The position numbers and the translations under genes are program-made. The notes under the pieces were generated by a model. The model ran no database searches. It was not told the DNA's origin and saw only the letters and a list, made by a program, of their open reading frames with translations. From Lichenihabitans sp033947565 (GTDB lineage Bacteria > Pseudomonadota > Alphaproteobacteria > Rhizobiales > Beijerinckiaceae), in NCBI RefSeq assembly GCF_033947565.1, contig NZ_JARPVX010000126.1, forward strand, positions 1 through 7,406: a stretch of 7,406 bases of DNA, in the 5' to 3' direction. Each line of letters starts with the position of its first letter. The stretch's first letter is position 1. Shown here in pieces: positions 1 to 6,249 of this stretch.

Positions 1-47
1 CCTCCACCACGTCGGCGGGGCCGAGGCCGCCGCCGACGTGGTGGAGG
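1..47. repeat. Perfect 18-bp inverted repeat at the window edge
   Basis: The left arm is 1-18 (CCTCCACCACGTCGGCGG) and the right arm is its exact reverse complement at 30-47, leaving an 11-nt loop at 19-29. The repeat lies inside the coding frame of the crtX fragment. The left arm begins on base 1, so the true repeat may extend further left. It may be a real hairpin in the mRNA or a fold-back artefact at a contig end. The reading frame stays open and the GG at codons 5-6 falls where I recall GG in CrtX homologs, which argues mildly for real sequence. Confidence 0.85.
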
Positions 48-124
48 CGGTGCTGCGCACCGGGCGCCCCGTGTTGCGGGGGCAAGCCGGCCGCCTGGCC
101 GCGCCGCTCCTGGAACCCGCATGA
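1..124 (+). CDS. crtX: Zeaxanthin glucosyltransferase CrtX, C-terminal fragment (5' end outside window)
   Basis: An open frame enters from the left edge (first full codon at 2) and gives about 40 residues before a TGA at 122-124. The fragment contains VGGAEAAADVVEAVLRTGRPVL. From memory, this resembles the end of Pantoea CrtX, where a GG..AAADI(V/I)E..(M/L)RT..PVL pattern occurs; I could not align it. CrtX belongs to the UDP-glycosyltransferase family and transfers sugar to the hydroxyl groups of zeaxanthin. The position directly upstream of crtY is also the Pantoea position for crtX. The stop overlaps the crtY start as ATGA, so the two are translationally coupled. Everything N-terminal, including the nucleotide-sugar binding region, is missing, so activity and sugar choice cannot be judged. 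Codons 1-16 lie in a perfect inverted repeat and could be affected if that repeat is an assembly artefact. The alternative is an unrelated gene that happens to end here. Confidence 0.6.
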   Translation, partial: LHHVGGAEAAADVVEAVLRTGRPVLRGQAGRLAAPLLEPA

Positions 125-1275
125 CCGCAGCCCCGGATTGGGACCTGATCCTGGCCGGCGGAGGCTTGGCCAACGGGCTGATCGCCTTCCGGCTGCGCCA
201 GTTGCGGCCGGAGCTGCGCGTGCTGCTGGTGGAAGCCGGCCGCGACCTTGGCGGCAATCACACCTGGTCGTCGCATGCGGGCGACCTGTCGCCGAGCCAG
301 CAGGCCTGGTCGGCGCCCTTCGTCACCTCCCGCTGGCCGCATTACGACGTCCGCTTCCCTGGTCATATGCGGCGGGTGGAGCTCGGCTATCAAAGCGTCA
401 CCTCGGAGCGTTTCGCCGCCGTGCTGCGCGAGGCCGGCATCGCGATGCGGCTCAACGCCCCCGTGGCGGCCGTGACGCCGACGCGGTTGCGCCTCGGCGA
501 CGGGACGGAGCTGCGGGCCGGCGCCGTGGTGGATGGCCGCGGCTTCGCGCCCACCCCCCACCTGCGCCTCGCCTATCAGAAGTTCTTCGGCCGCGACCTG
601 CGGCTCGCGGCGCCGCACGGGCTGACCGGGCCGATCGTCATGGATGCGACGGTGGCCCAGCACGACGGCTACCGCTTCATCTATGTGCTGCCTTTCGAGC
701 CGGACCGTGTGCTGGTCGAGGACACCTATTACGCCGACAGCCCGGTGCTCGATGCCGGCACGCTGCGGGCGCGCGTCGACCGCTACGTGGCCGAGCAGGG
801 CTGGACGGTGTTGCGCGTGCTGCGCGAAGAAGACGGCGTGCTGCCCATCACGCTGACGGGCGACGTTGACGCCGCCTGGGCCGAGGCGCCGGATCAGCCG
901 CGGGCGGGCCTGCGGGCCGGCCTGTTCCATCCCACCACGGGCTATTCCTTTGCCGAAGCGGTGCGGCTGGCCGACCACATCGCGGCGCTGCCGGGCCTCG
1001 ATGCGCCGGCGCTCGCGGCCGCGATCGAGCGCCATGCCCGGCGGCGCTGGCGGGCGCAGCGGTTCTTCCGGGCGCTCAACCGCATGCTGTTCCAGGCGGG
1101 TCGTCCGGACGAGCGCTGGACCATGATGCGACGTTTCTACCGCTTCCCTGAAGCGCTCATCACGCGCTTTTACGCGGGCGACCTCGCGGCAACCGACAAG
1201 ATCCGGCTGCTCAGCGGCAAGCCGCCCGTTCCTGTTCTTCCCGCCCTGCGAGCCTTGATGGACCATACGACGTGA
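121..1275 (+). CDS. crtY: Lycopene beta-cyclase CrtY
   Basis: CrtY is a flavin-dependent, non-redox cyclase that closes both ends of lycopene into beta-rings, giving beta-carotene via gamma-carotene at the membrane. The product is 384 residues, full length for bacterial CrtY. Visible motifs in order: an N-terminal nucleotide-binding segment with GGGLANG at 13-19, NHTW at 46-49, DGRG at 138-141, MDAT at 174-177, VEDTYY at 199-204, FHPTTGYSF at 269-277, and a C-terminal LSGKPPVPVL block. Glu200 in the EDTYY motif corresponds to the acidic residue proposed as catalytic in the Pantoea enzyme (from memory). The ATG at 121 sits in an ATGA overlap with the upstream stop; no strong Shine-Dalgarno precedes it, consistent with coupled translation. 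The stop overlaps the crtI start. It resembles Pantoea-type CrtY along its whole length rather than the heterodimeric or plant-type cyclases. Confidence 0.95.
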   Translation: MTAAPDWDLILAGGGLANGLIAFRLRQLRPELRVLLVEAGRDLGGNHTWSSHAGDLSPSQQAWSAPFVTSRWPHYDVRFPGHMRRVELGYQSVTSERFAAVLREAGIAMRLNAPVAAVTPTRLRLGDGTELRAGAVVDGRGFAPTPHLRLAYQKFFGRDLRLAAPHGLTGPIVMDATVAQHDGYRFIYVLPFEPDRVLVEDTYYADSPVLDAGTLRARVDRYVAEQGWTVLRVLREEDGVLPITLTGDVDAAWAEAPDQPRAGLRAGLFHPTTGYSFAEAVRLADHIAALPGLDAPALAAAIERHARRRWRAQRFFRALNRMLFQAGRPDERWTMMRRFYRFPEALITRFYAGDLAATDKIRLLSGKPPVPVLPALRALMDHTT

Positions 1276-2771
1276 GCGCCCCCACCACCGCCGCCGTGAT
1301 CGGGGCCGGCTTCGGGGGCCTGGCGCTGGCGATCCGGCTGCAAAGCGCCGGCATCGCCACGACGCTGTTCGAGAAGCGCGACAAGCCGGGCGGCCGCGCC
1401 TACGTCTACGAGGACAAGGGCTTCACCTTCGACGGCGGCCCGACCGTCATCACCGACCCGAGCGCCATTGAGGAGCTGTTCGCCTTGAGCGGCCGGACGT
1501 TGTCCGATTATGTGACGATGCTGCCCGTCAGCCCCTTCTATGCCCTTTCGTGGGAGAACGGCTTCCGGTTCGACTACAACAACGACCAGGCCGAACTCGA
1601 CCGGCAGATCCAGGCCAAGAGCCCGGCCGATGTCGCCGGCTACCGCGACTTCCTGCGCTATTCCGAGGCCGTGTTCCAGGAAGGCTACCTGAAGCTCGGG
1701 GCCGTGCCGTTCCTGCATTTCCGCGACATGGTGCGGGCGGCGCCGCAGCTGATGCGGCTCGAGGCGTGGCGCAGCGTCTACGGCATCGTGTCCCGCTTCA
1801 TCAAGGATGAGGAACTGCGGCAGGCCTTTTCGTTTCATTCGCTGCTGGTGGGCGGCAACCCCTTCGCCACCTCGTCCATCTATGCGCTGATCCATGCGCT
1901 CGAGCGGCGCTGGGGCGTCTGGTTTCCAAAGGGCGGCACGGGCGCGCTCGTCGATGGCATGGTGCGGCTGTTCGAGGACCTCGGCGGCACCCTGCGGCTC
2001 AACGCGCCGGTCGACTGCATCCTGACGGAAGGCGGGCGGGCCACCGGCATCGGCTTCGAGGACGGCACGACGCTGCCGTTCGACCGCGTGGCCTCCAACG
2101 CCGACGTGGTGCACACCTACGACCGCCTGTTGCGCGGCACGTCGCGCGGGCCCGCCAAGGCGGCGCAACTGAAGCGCAAGCGGCATTCGATGTCGCTCTT
2201 CGTCATCTATTTTGGCCTGAAGCGGCACCGGCCCGAGGTGGCCCATCACACGGTGTTGTTCGGGCCGCGCTACCGCGGGCTGATCGACGCCATCTTCAAC
2301 AAGGAAACGCTGGCGGACGATTTCTCGCTCTACCTGCACAACCCTTGCGTCACCGACCCGAGCCTGGCGCCGCCCGGCGCCGGGGCCTTTTACGTGCTGG
2401 CCCCGGTGCCGCATCTCGGCACGGCCCCCGACGTCGATTGGGCCGTCGAGGGCTCGAAATACCGCGACCGCATCTTCGCCTACCTCGAGGAACGCTGTTT
2501 GCCGGGGCTGCGGGAGGATCTGGTGACGAGCCGCATCTTCACTCCGCTCGACTTCCGCGACGAGCTCAATGCCCATGCGGGCTCCGCCTTCTCGATCGAG
2601 CCGATCCTCACCCAAAGCGCCTGGTTCCGGCCGCACAACCGCGACGACGTGATCCCCAACCTCTACATCGTGGGGGCCGGCACTCATCCGGGAGCCGGGG
2701 TTCCGGGCGTCATCGGCTCCGCCAAGGCGACCGCCAGCCTGATGCTGGCCGACGCTGCGGGGCGGGCGTGA
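1272..2771 (+). CDS. crtI: Phytoene desaturase CrtI
   Basis: CrtI is an FAD-dependent desaturase converting 15-cis-phytoene to a more conjugated carotene. With a CrtY cyclase next door the expected product is all-trans-lycopene after four desaturations. The product is 499 residues, normal for the family. Residues 11-16 (GAGFGG) with E34 and KPGGR at 38-42 form the dinucleotide-binding fold. A conserved VGGNPFATSSIY block starts at 193. The C-terminal bacterial phytoene dehydrogenase signature starts at N463 and includes GAGTHPGAGVPG at 468-479. The start is GTG at 1272 in a GTGA overlap with the crtY stop; the nucleotide-binding fold begins only a few residues later, so no later start is plausible. 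Its own stop overlaps the crtB start. By eye it is very close to Pantoea CrtI (recalled, not aligned). A long open frame on the opposite strand is a codon-bias shadow. Confidence 0.97.
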   Translation: MSAPTTAAVIGAGFGGLALAIRLQSAGIATTLFEKRDKPGGRAYVYEDKGFTFDGGPTVITDPSAIEELFALSGRTLSDYVTMLPVSPFYALSWENGFRFDYNNDQAELDRQIQAKSPADVAGYRDFLRYSEAVFQEGYLKLGAVPFLHFRDMVRAAPQLMRLEAWRSVYGIVSRFIKDEELRQAFSFHSLLVGGNPFATSSIYALIHALERRWGVWFPKGGTGALVDGMVRLFEDLGGTLRLNAPVDCILTEGGRATGIGFEDGTTLPFDRVASNADVVHTYDRLLRGTSRGPAKAAQLKRKRHSMSLFVIYFGLKRHRPEVAHHTVLFGPRYRGLIDAIFNKETLADDFSLYLHNPCVTDPSLAPPGAGAFYVLAPVPHLGTAPDVDWAVEGSKYRDRIFAYLEERCLPGLREDLVTSRIFTPLDFRDELNAHAGSAFSIEPILTQSAWFRPHNRDDVIPNLYIVGAGTHPGAGVPGVIGSAKATASLMLADAAGRA

Positions 2772-3730
2772 CGGACGCCGCCTCGGCCGGAACCGCCATC
2801 GCCCCCGAGGCGGCCAAGGCCGCCGATGCGCCTGACGTCGCCGATGTGGCGGCCGCCAAGGCCACCATCGCCAAGGGCTCGAAGAGCTTCGCTGTGGCGG
2901 CGAAGCTCTTCGCCCCTGCGATGCGGGCCGACGCCGTGCTGCTGTACGCCTGGTGCCGGCACTGCGACGACGTCATCGACGGACAGGAGCTTGGATTCGC
3001 GGCGCCATCGCCCGGCGTCGCGGCGGGGCTTCCTGGGTCTCAGGCCTCCACCCCCGAGGCGCGGCTCGCAGCCTTGCGGGCCGAAACGCTGGCGGCACTC
3101 GACGGCACCGCCACCGATCCGGTGTTCCGCGCCGTCGGGGCCGTGATGCGCCGCCACGCCATCCCGGCCCGCTACGCGCTCGACCACCTCGACGGCTTCG
3201 CCATGGACGTGGCCGGCCGCCGCTACCGCACGCTCGACGATCTCCTGGGCTATTGTTACGGCGTGGCCGGCGTGGTCGGGCTGATGATGGCCCACATCAT
3301 GGGGGTGCGCGACCCGGCCGTGCTCCGGCGCGCCACCGATCTCGGCCTGGCGTTCCAGCTGACCAACATCGCCCGCGACCTCGTGCCGGATGCCGCCGTC
3401 GGACGCGTTTACGCGCCCGAAGACTGGCTCGCGGCCGCCGGCATCCCACTGAACGCCCTGGCGGAGCCGGCGCATCGGCAGGCGCTCGCCACGGTGGCGG
3501 CGCGCCTTGTCGCGGCGGCCGAGCCGCTGTACGCCTCGGCGCGCCTCGGGGTCGCGGCCCTGCCGTTCCGCGCCGCCTGGGCGATCGGCACGGCGAGCGG
3601 TGTCTACCGTGCCATCGGCACCGCCGTGGTGCGGCGGGGTCCGCGGGCCTGGGACAGCAGGGTGTCCACCTCCACAATGGCCAAGCTCGGCCATGTGGCG
3701 GCCGGCCTGGGCCTCGCCCTGGTGGGCTGA
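2768..3730 (+). CDS. crtB: Phytoene synthase CrtB
   Basis: CrtB condenses two geranylgeranyl diphosphates into 15-cis-phytoene through prephytoene diphosphate, the committed step of C40 carotenoid synthesis. I choose the GTG at 2768, which forms a GTGA overlap with the crtI stop, giving 320 residues. The frame stays open much further upstream, but that part is a shadow of crtI. Motifs: SKSF at 38-41, the first Mg-diphosphate motif DDVID at 67-71 after CRHC, FQLTNIARD ending at 204, and the second Asp motif D204-L-V-P-D208 followed by GRVYAP. The central position of the second motif is Pro where Pantoea CrtB, from memory, has Asp, but both outer aspartates remain. There is an Ala-rich N-terminal extension of roughly 20 residues and a small Pro/Gly/Ala-rich insert around residues 79-92 compared with Pantoea. 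It ends the operon; no crtZ or crtE follows. Confidence 0.96.
   Translation: MTDAASAGTAIAPEAAKAADAPDVADVAAAKATIAKGSKSFAVAAKLFAPAMRADAVLLYAWCRHCDDVIDGQELGFAAPSPGVAAGLPGSQASTPEARLAALRAETLAALDGTATDPVFRAVGAVMRRHAIPARYALDHLDGFAMDVAGRRYRTLDDLLGYCYGVAGVVGLMMAHIMGVRDPAVLRRATDLGLAFQLTNIARDLVPDAAVGRVYAPEDWLAAAGIPLNALAEPAHRQALATVAARLVAAAEPLYASARLGVAALPFRAAWAIGTASGVYRAIGTAVVRRGPRAWDSRVSTSTMAKLGHVAAGLGLALVG
2880..2912 (+). repeat. 13-bp perfect hairpin inside 5' part of crtB
   Basis: Arms at 2880-2892 (CGAAGAGCTTCGC) and 2900-2912 (GCGAAGCTCTTCG) are exact reverse complements with a 7-nt loop at 2893-2899. The element starts 112 nt after the crtB start and encodes the conserved SKSFAVAAKLF segment. Both arms encode a Lys-x-Phe-type pattern, so protein constraint may explain part of the symmetry. 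There is no following T-run, so it does not look like an intrinsic terminator. It could affect crtB translation or mRNA stability; this is inference. Confidence 0.75.
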
Positions 3731-3801
3731 GCGCCGCCCCACACAAAATGTTATGTAATCGCGCCTAAGCTCCGCCCGTTGTTGTTGCTTTTGAGCGCTC
3801 G
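3731..3801 (+). promoter_or_regulatory. Spacer between crtB and the GGDEF-EAL gene; likely promoter region
   Basis: This 71-bp gap is the only separation on the + strand between the crt operon and the next gene. Its middle, about 3741-3759, is noticeably AT-richer than anything nearby and contains TGTAAT at 3754-3759, a 5-of-6 match to a sigma-70 -10 box. The expected -35 position (around 3731-3736) shows no match, so the promoter call is weak. A GTT triplet repeat lies at 3778-3786 and an 8-bp palindrome GAGCGCTC at 3793-3800 abuts the start codon. No convincing intrinsic terminator for the crt operon is seen, so read-through is possible. Confidence 0.3.
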
Positions 3802-5904
3802 ATGCATTTTCGATCCATCCGGATTCGGCTCACGGCCTCGATCGCTGCCTTGCTGGCGATCTTCACCGTGGTGTCGGCCACGGCGGTCGTCAGCCTGATC
3901 CGCATCGACCGGCAGATCGAGACGGTGGACCGCAAATGGCTGGCCGGCACGCAACTGCTCGGCGACCTGAAGAACACCATCTCGGAGTTCCGCGTCGCCG
4001 AAGGCTACCGCTTTCTGGCCATGGACCAGCCCGGCGTCATCCAGGCCGAGTTCCTGGCCGAACGGCAGGCGACCGTGGTGGGCGAGCTCATCGGTCGCTT
4101 CCGACCGGTCGCCGAAGAGGTGGACATGGTGGAGGATTTCCGCCGCTTCGAGGCGACGTGGCGCGACCTCCTCGACAACCACCGGGCCTGGATCGACGAA
4201 GCGGCCGGCGACCAGATGACGAAGCCGATGGGCTACGGCAGCACGCTGCAACGGCGCTACGAGGCCGTGCAGATCGCGGCCAACAACCTGATCGACGATG
4301 CCCGTGCGGCCGCGAGCGCCGAGGCCACGGCCGCCAACGGCTCCGCCACCCACGCCACCCTACTGGTGGCGGCCTTGTCGGTGATGGCGGGCCTTCTGGG
4401 GGCGGGCCTGATGGTCCACGCCGAAGTCCAGATCGCGCGTCCGCTCGGCGCCATCACGTCGTCGCTCGCCCAACTGGCCGAGGGGGACCGCAGCGTGCGG
4501 GTGCCGGAACTGCATCGGCGCGACGAGATCGGCGCCATGGCGACCGCCTTCGAGGTGTTCCGGCGTAACGCCGTCGCGCTCGGGCAGGCGCAGGAACGCG
4601 CCGAGGCCCTGGCCCGGCACGATGCCCTCACGGGGCTGGCCAACCGCCGCCTCTTCTCTACCCGGCTGCAATCCGCCCTGAAGGCGTCCCGGAACGGGCT
4701 GATGACGGCCGTGATGCTGATCGACCTCGACCATTTCAAGCCCGTCAACGACCTGCATGGCCATGCGGTGGGCGATTCCGTGCTGTGCGAGGTGGCGGCC
4801 CGGCTGCGCGGCCTGACCGGCATCGGCATGCTGGTGGCGCGTCTCGGTGGCGATGAATTCGCGGTCATCCTGCCGCCAGCGCCCGACCGTTTGGCGGCGC
4901 TCGATCAGGCGATCGGGCTCGCGGCCCGCATCGTGGAACGGCTGGGCGAAGTCATCGTGGTCGGCGACACCGAAGTCGTGGTGGGGGCGAGCCTCGGCAT
5001 CGCGATGACGCTCGAACAGGACACCACGGCGGCCGAGATCCTGCGCATGGCCGACCTCGCCATGTATCGCGCCAAGCACGACGGGCGCGGCACCTTCCGG
5101 TTTTTCGAAGCCAGCATGGACGCCGACCTGCGGGCCAAGGCGGACCTCGAAGCCGATCTCAGGGCTGCGCTCGCGGCCGGCGAGATCGAGCCCTTCTACC
5201 AGCCCATTGTCGACCTCGCCTCCGGCGGCGTTGCGGGTTTCGAGGTGCTGGCGCGTTGGCACCACCGGAGGCGTGGCTTCGTGCCGCCCGTCACCTTCAT
5301 CCCGCTGCTCGAGCAATTGGGCCTGCTGCCCCGCATGACGGAAGCGATCCTGCGCCGCGCCCTCGCGGATGCGCAAGCCTGGGATCCGGCCATGACGCTG
5401 GCCGTCAACGTGTCGCCGCGCCAGCTGCAGGATCTGGCGTTCCCGGCCATCGTGGCCAACATCCTGATGTCGGCGGGGTTTCCGCCCCAAAGGCTCGAGA
5501 TCGAGATCACCGAAACCGCCCTGATGACCGATCTCAGTGCCGCCAAAACATCGCTGCAGGCGCTGCGGGCCCTTGGGGTGATGGTGGTGCTGGACGATTT
5601 CGGCACCGGCTATTCGAGCTTGTCGCATCTGCGCGAGGCGAAGTTCGACAAGATCAAGATCGACCGGTCGTTCATCGGTACCCTGGCCAAGAGCCGCGAC
5701 AGCGTCGCCATCGTGGATGCCGTGCTGGGCCTGGCCCATAGCCTGGGCATGACGGTGGTGGCCGAGGGCATTGAAACCGACGTCGCGGCCGCGATGTTGA
5801 CGGCGCGCGGCTGCGGCTTCGGCCAGGGCTATCTGTTCAGCCCCGCCGTACCGGCCGCCGCCGTGCCGGCCTTGTTGGCCAGCCTCGGTCGCCTGGCCGC
5901 CTGA
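3802..5904 (+). CDS. Membrane HAMP-GGDEF-EAL cyclic-di-GMP signalling protein
   Basis: A 700-residue inner-membrane protein predicted to make and/or degrade cyclic di-GMP. Layout: TM helix about 10-33, a periplasmic, probably helical sensor of about 150 residues (34-185) resembling four-helix-bundle sensors, TM helix about 186-206, HAMP about 208-260, GGDEF about 270-430, EAL about 445-695. GGDEF features: DALTGLANRR from 274, D308-L-D310 metal site, and an intact GGDEF at 349-353. The RxxD inhibitory site expected at 340-343 reads GIGM, so it is absent. EAL features: EVL at 481-483, N536, E568 and E571 of EITET, D598-D599 in DDFGTGYSS, K619 and D621, E655 and Q675, matching the usual catalytic set. 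Both domains therefore look potentially active. The ATG at 3802 fits the membrane-anchor start, with no strong ribosome site. The signal sensed is unknown. It follows crtB on the same strand, which may be simple adjacency. Confidence 0.93.
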   Translation: MHFRSIRIRLTASIAALLAIFTVVSATAVVSLIRIDRQIETVDRKWLAGTQLLGDLKNTISEFRVAEGYRFLAMDQPGVIQAEFLAERQATVVGELIGRFRPVAEEVDMVEDFRRFEATWRDLLDNHRAWIDEAAGDQMTKPMGYGSTLQRRYEAVQIAANNLIDDARAAASAEATAANGSATHATLLVAALSVMAGLLGAGLMVHAEVQIARPLGAITSSLAQLAEGDRSVRVPELHRRDEIGAMATAFEVFRRNAVALGQAQERAEALARHDALTGLANRRLFSTRLQSALKASRNGLMTAVMLIDLDHFKPVNDLHGHAVGDSVLCEVAARLRGLTGIGMLVARLGGDEFAVILPPAPDRLAALDQAIGLAARIVERLGEVIVVGDTEVVVGASLGIAMTLEQDTTAAEILRMADLAMYRAKHDGRGTFRFFEASMDADLRAKADLEADLRAALAAGEIEPFYQPIVDLASGGVAGFEVLARWHHRRRGFVPPVTFIPLLEQLGLLPRMTEAILRRALADAQAWDPAMTLAVNVSPRQLQDLAFPAIVANILMSAGFPPQRLEIEITETALMTDLSAAKTSLQALRALGVMVVLDDFGTGYSSLSHLREAKFDKIKIDRSFIGTLAKSRDSVAIVDAVLGLAHSLGMTVVAEGIETDVAAAMLTARGCGFGQGYLFSPAVPAAAVPALLASLGRLAA

Positions 5905-5911
5905 GCGGCCA
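5894..5911 (+). terminator. Hairpin over the stop codon of the GGDEF-EAL gene; possible terminator
   Basis: TGGCCGC at 5894-5900 and GCGGCCA at 5905-5911 form a perfect 7-bp stem. The 4-nt loop CTGA contains the gene's TGA stop. It lies just before the 33-bp gap (5905-5937) between two converging genes, where a terminator is expected. There is no T-run on either side, so it is not a classical intrinsic terminator; GC-rich genomes often lack them. Confidence 0.35.
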
Positions 5912-5937
5912 TGATCGTGGCTCCCGCCTGAACAGTC

Positions 5938-6249
5938 TCAGTCGTGCCGGGGCGGCACGCCCTGCTCGAACTCGGCCTGTTGCGTGGCGGTGGCCTCGCG
6001 CTGGTGCGCGGCCTTCCAGTCCTCGTAGGGCATGCCGTAAACGTGCTCGCGGGCCTCGGCGCGCGTCATCGGCACGTCGCGGTCCCCGGCCGCCGCCTCG
6101 AGCCAGTTCGACAGGCAGTTGCGGCAGAACCCCGCCAGATTCATCAGATCAATATTCTGCACGTCGCTGCGCTCACGCAGGTGGGACAGCAGGCGGCGAA
6201 AGGCGGCGGCTTCGAGTTCGGTCTGCCGGGCAGGGTCGAGAGCAGTCAT
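5938..6249 (-). CDS. DUF1244 family protein
   Basis: A 103-residue soluble protein of the DUF1244 family, common in Alpha- and Gammaproteobacteria and of unknown function as far as I know. The family core is clear: a helical N-terminal part (LEAAAFRRLLSHLRERSDVQ, residues 12-31), NIDLMNLAGF followed by C42-R-N-C45-LSNW, then GMPYEDWK at 72-79. The two close cysteines could bind metal or be redox active, but nothing in the window proves this. The last 24 residues are a polar, Gln/Glu-rich tail that looks variable. Its ATG overlaps the stop of the upstream amidohydrolase gene by 4 bases (ATGA read on the minus strand), so it is very likely co-translated as the second gene of that operon. It converges with the GGDEF-EAL gene across 33 bp. 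Confidence 0.9.
   Translation of the reverse strand: MTALDPARQTELEAAAFRRLLSHLRERSDVQNIDLMNLAGFCRNCLSNWLEAAAGDRDVPMTRAEAREHVYGMPYEDWKAAHQREATATQQAEFEQGVPPRHD

Noticed and set aside
1214..1225. Small inverted repeat GCGGC-AA-GCCGC near the end of crtY
   Set aside because: Only 5 bp with a 2-nt loop; expected by chance in GC-rich coding DNA.
1170..2687. A 505-residue open frame on the minus strand opposite crtI
   Set aside because: It lies entirely against a clear crtI gene, is rich in Arg, Gly, Ala, His and Val with no recognisable domain, and is the usual antisense shadow of GC-biased codons.
2345..2767. Upstream extension of the crtB frame, which would fuse about 141 residues to CrtB
   Set aside because: It overlaps the C-terminal third of crtI, is Arg/Pro-rich and lacks homology; the GTG at 2768 gives a normal-length CrtB and a GTGA overlap.
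2684..3742. A 352-residue open frame on the minus strand opposite crtB
   Set aside because: Same shadow effect; low-complexity His/Gly/Arg composition and no family motif.
5221..5259. EVL instead of EAL as a sign of a dead phosphodiesterase
   Set aside because: ExL variants with Val are common in active EAL domains, and the other metal-binding and catalytic residues are all present.
4360..5739. A 459-residue open frame on the minus strand opposite the GGDEF-EAL gene
   Set aside because: Antisense shadow; the opposite strand carries unmistakable catalytic motifs over the same interval.
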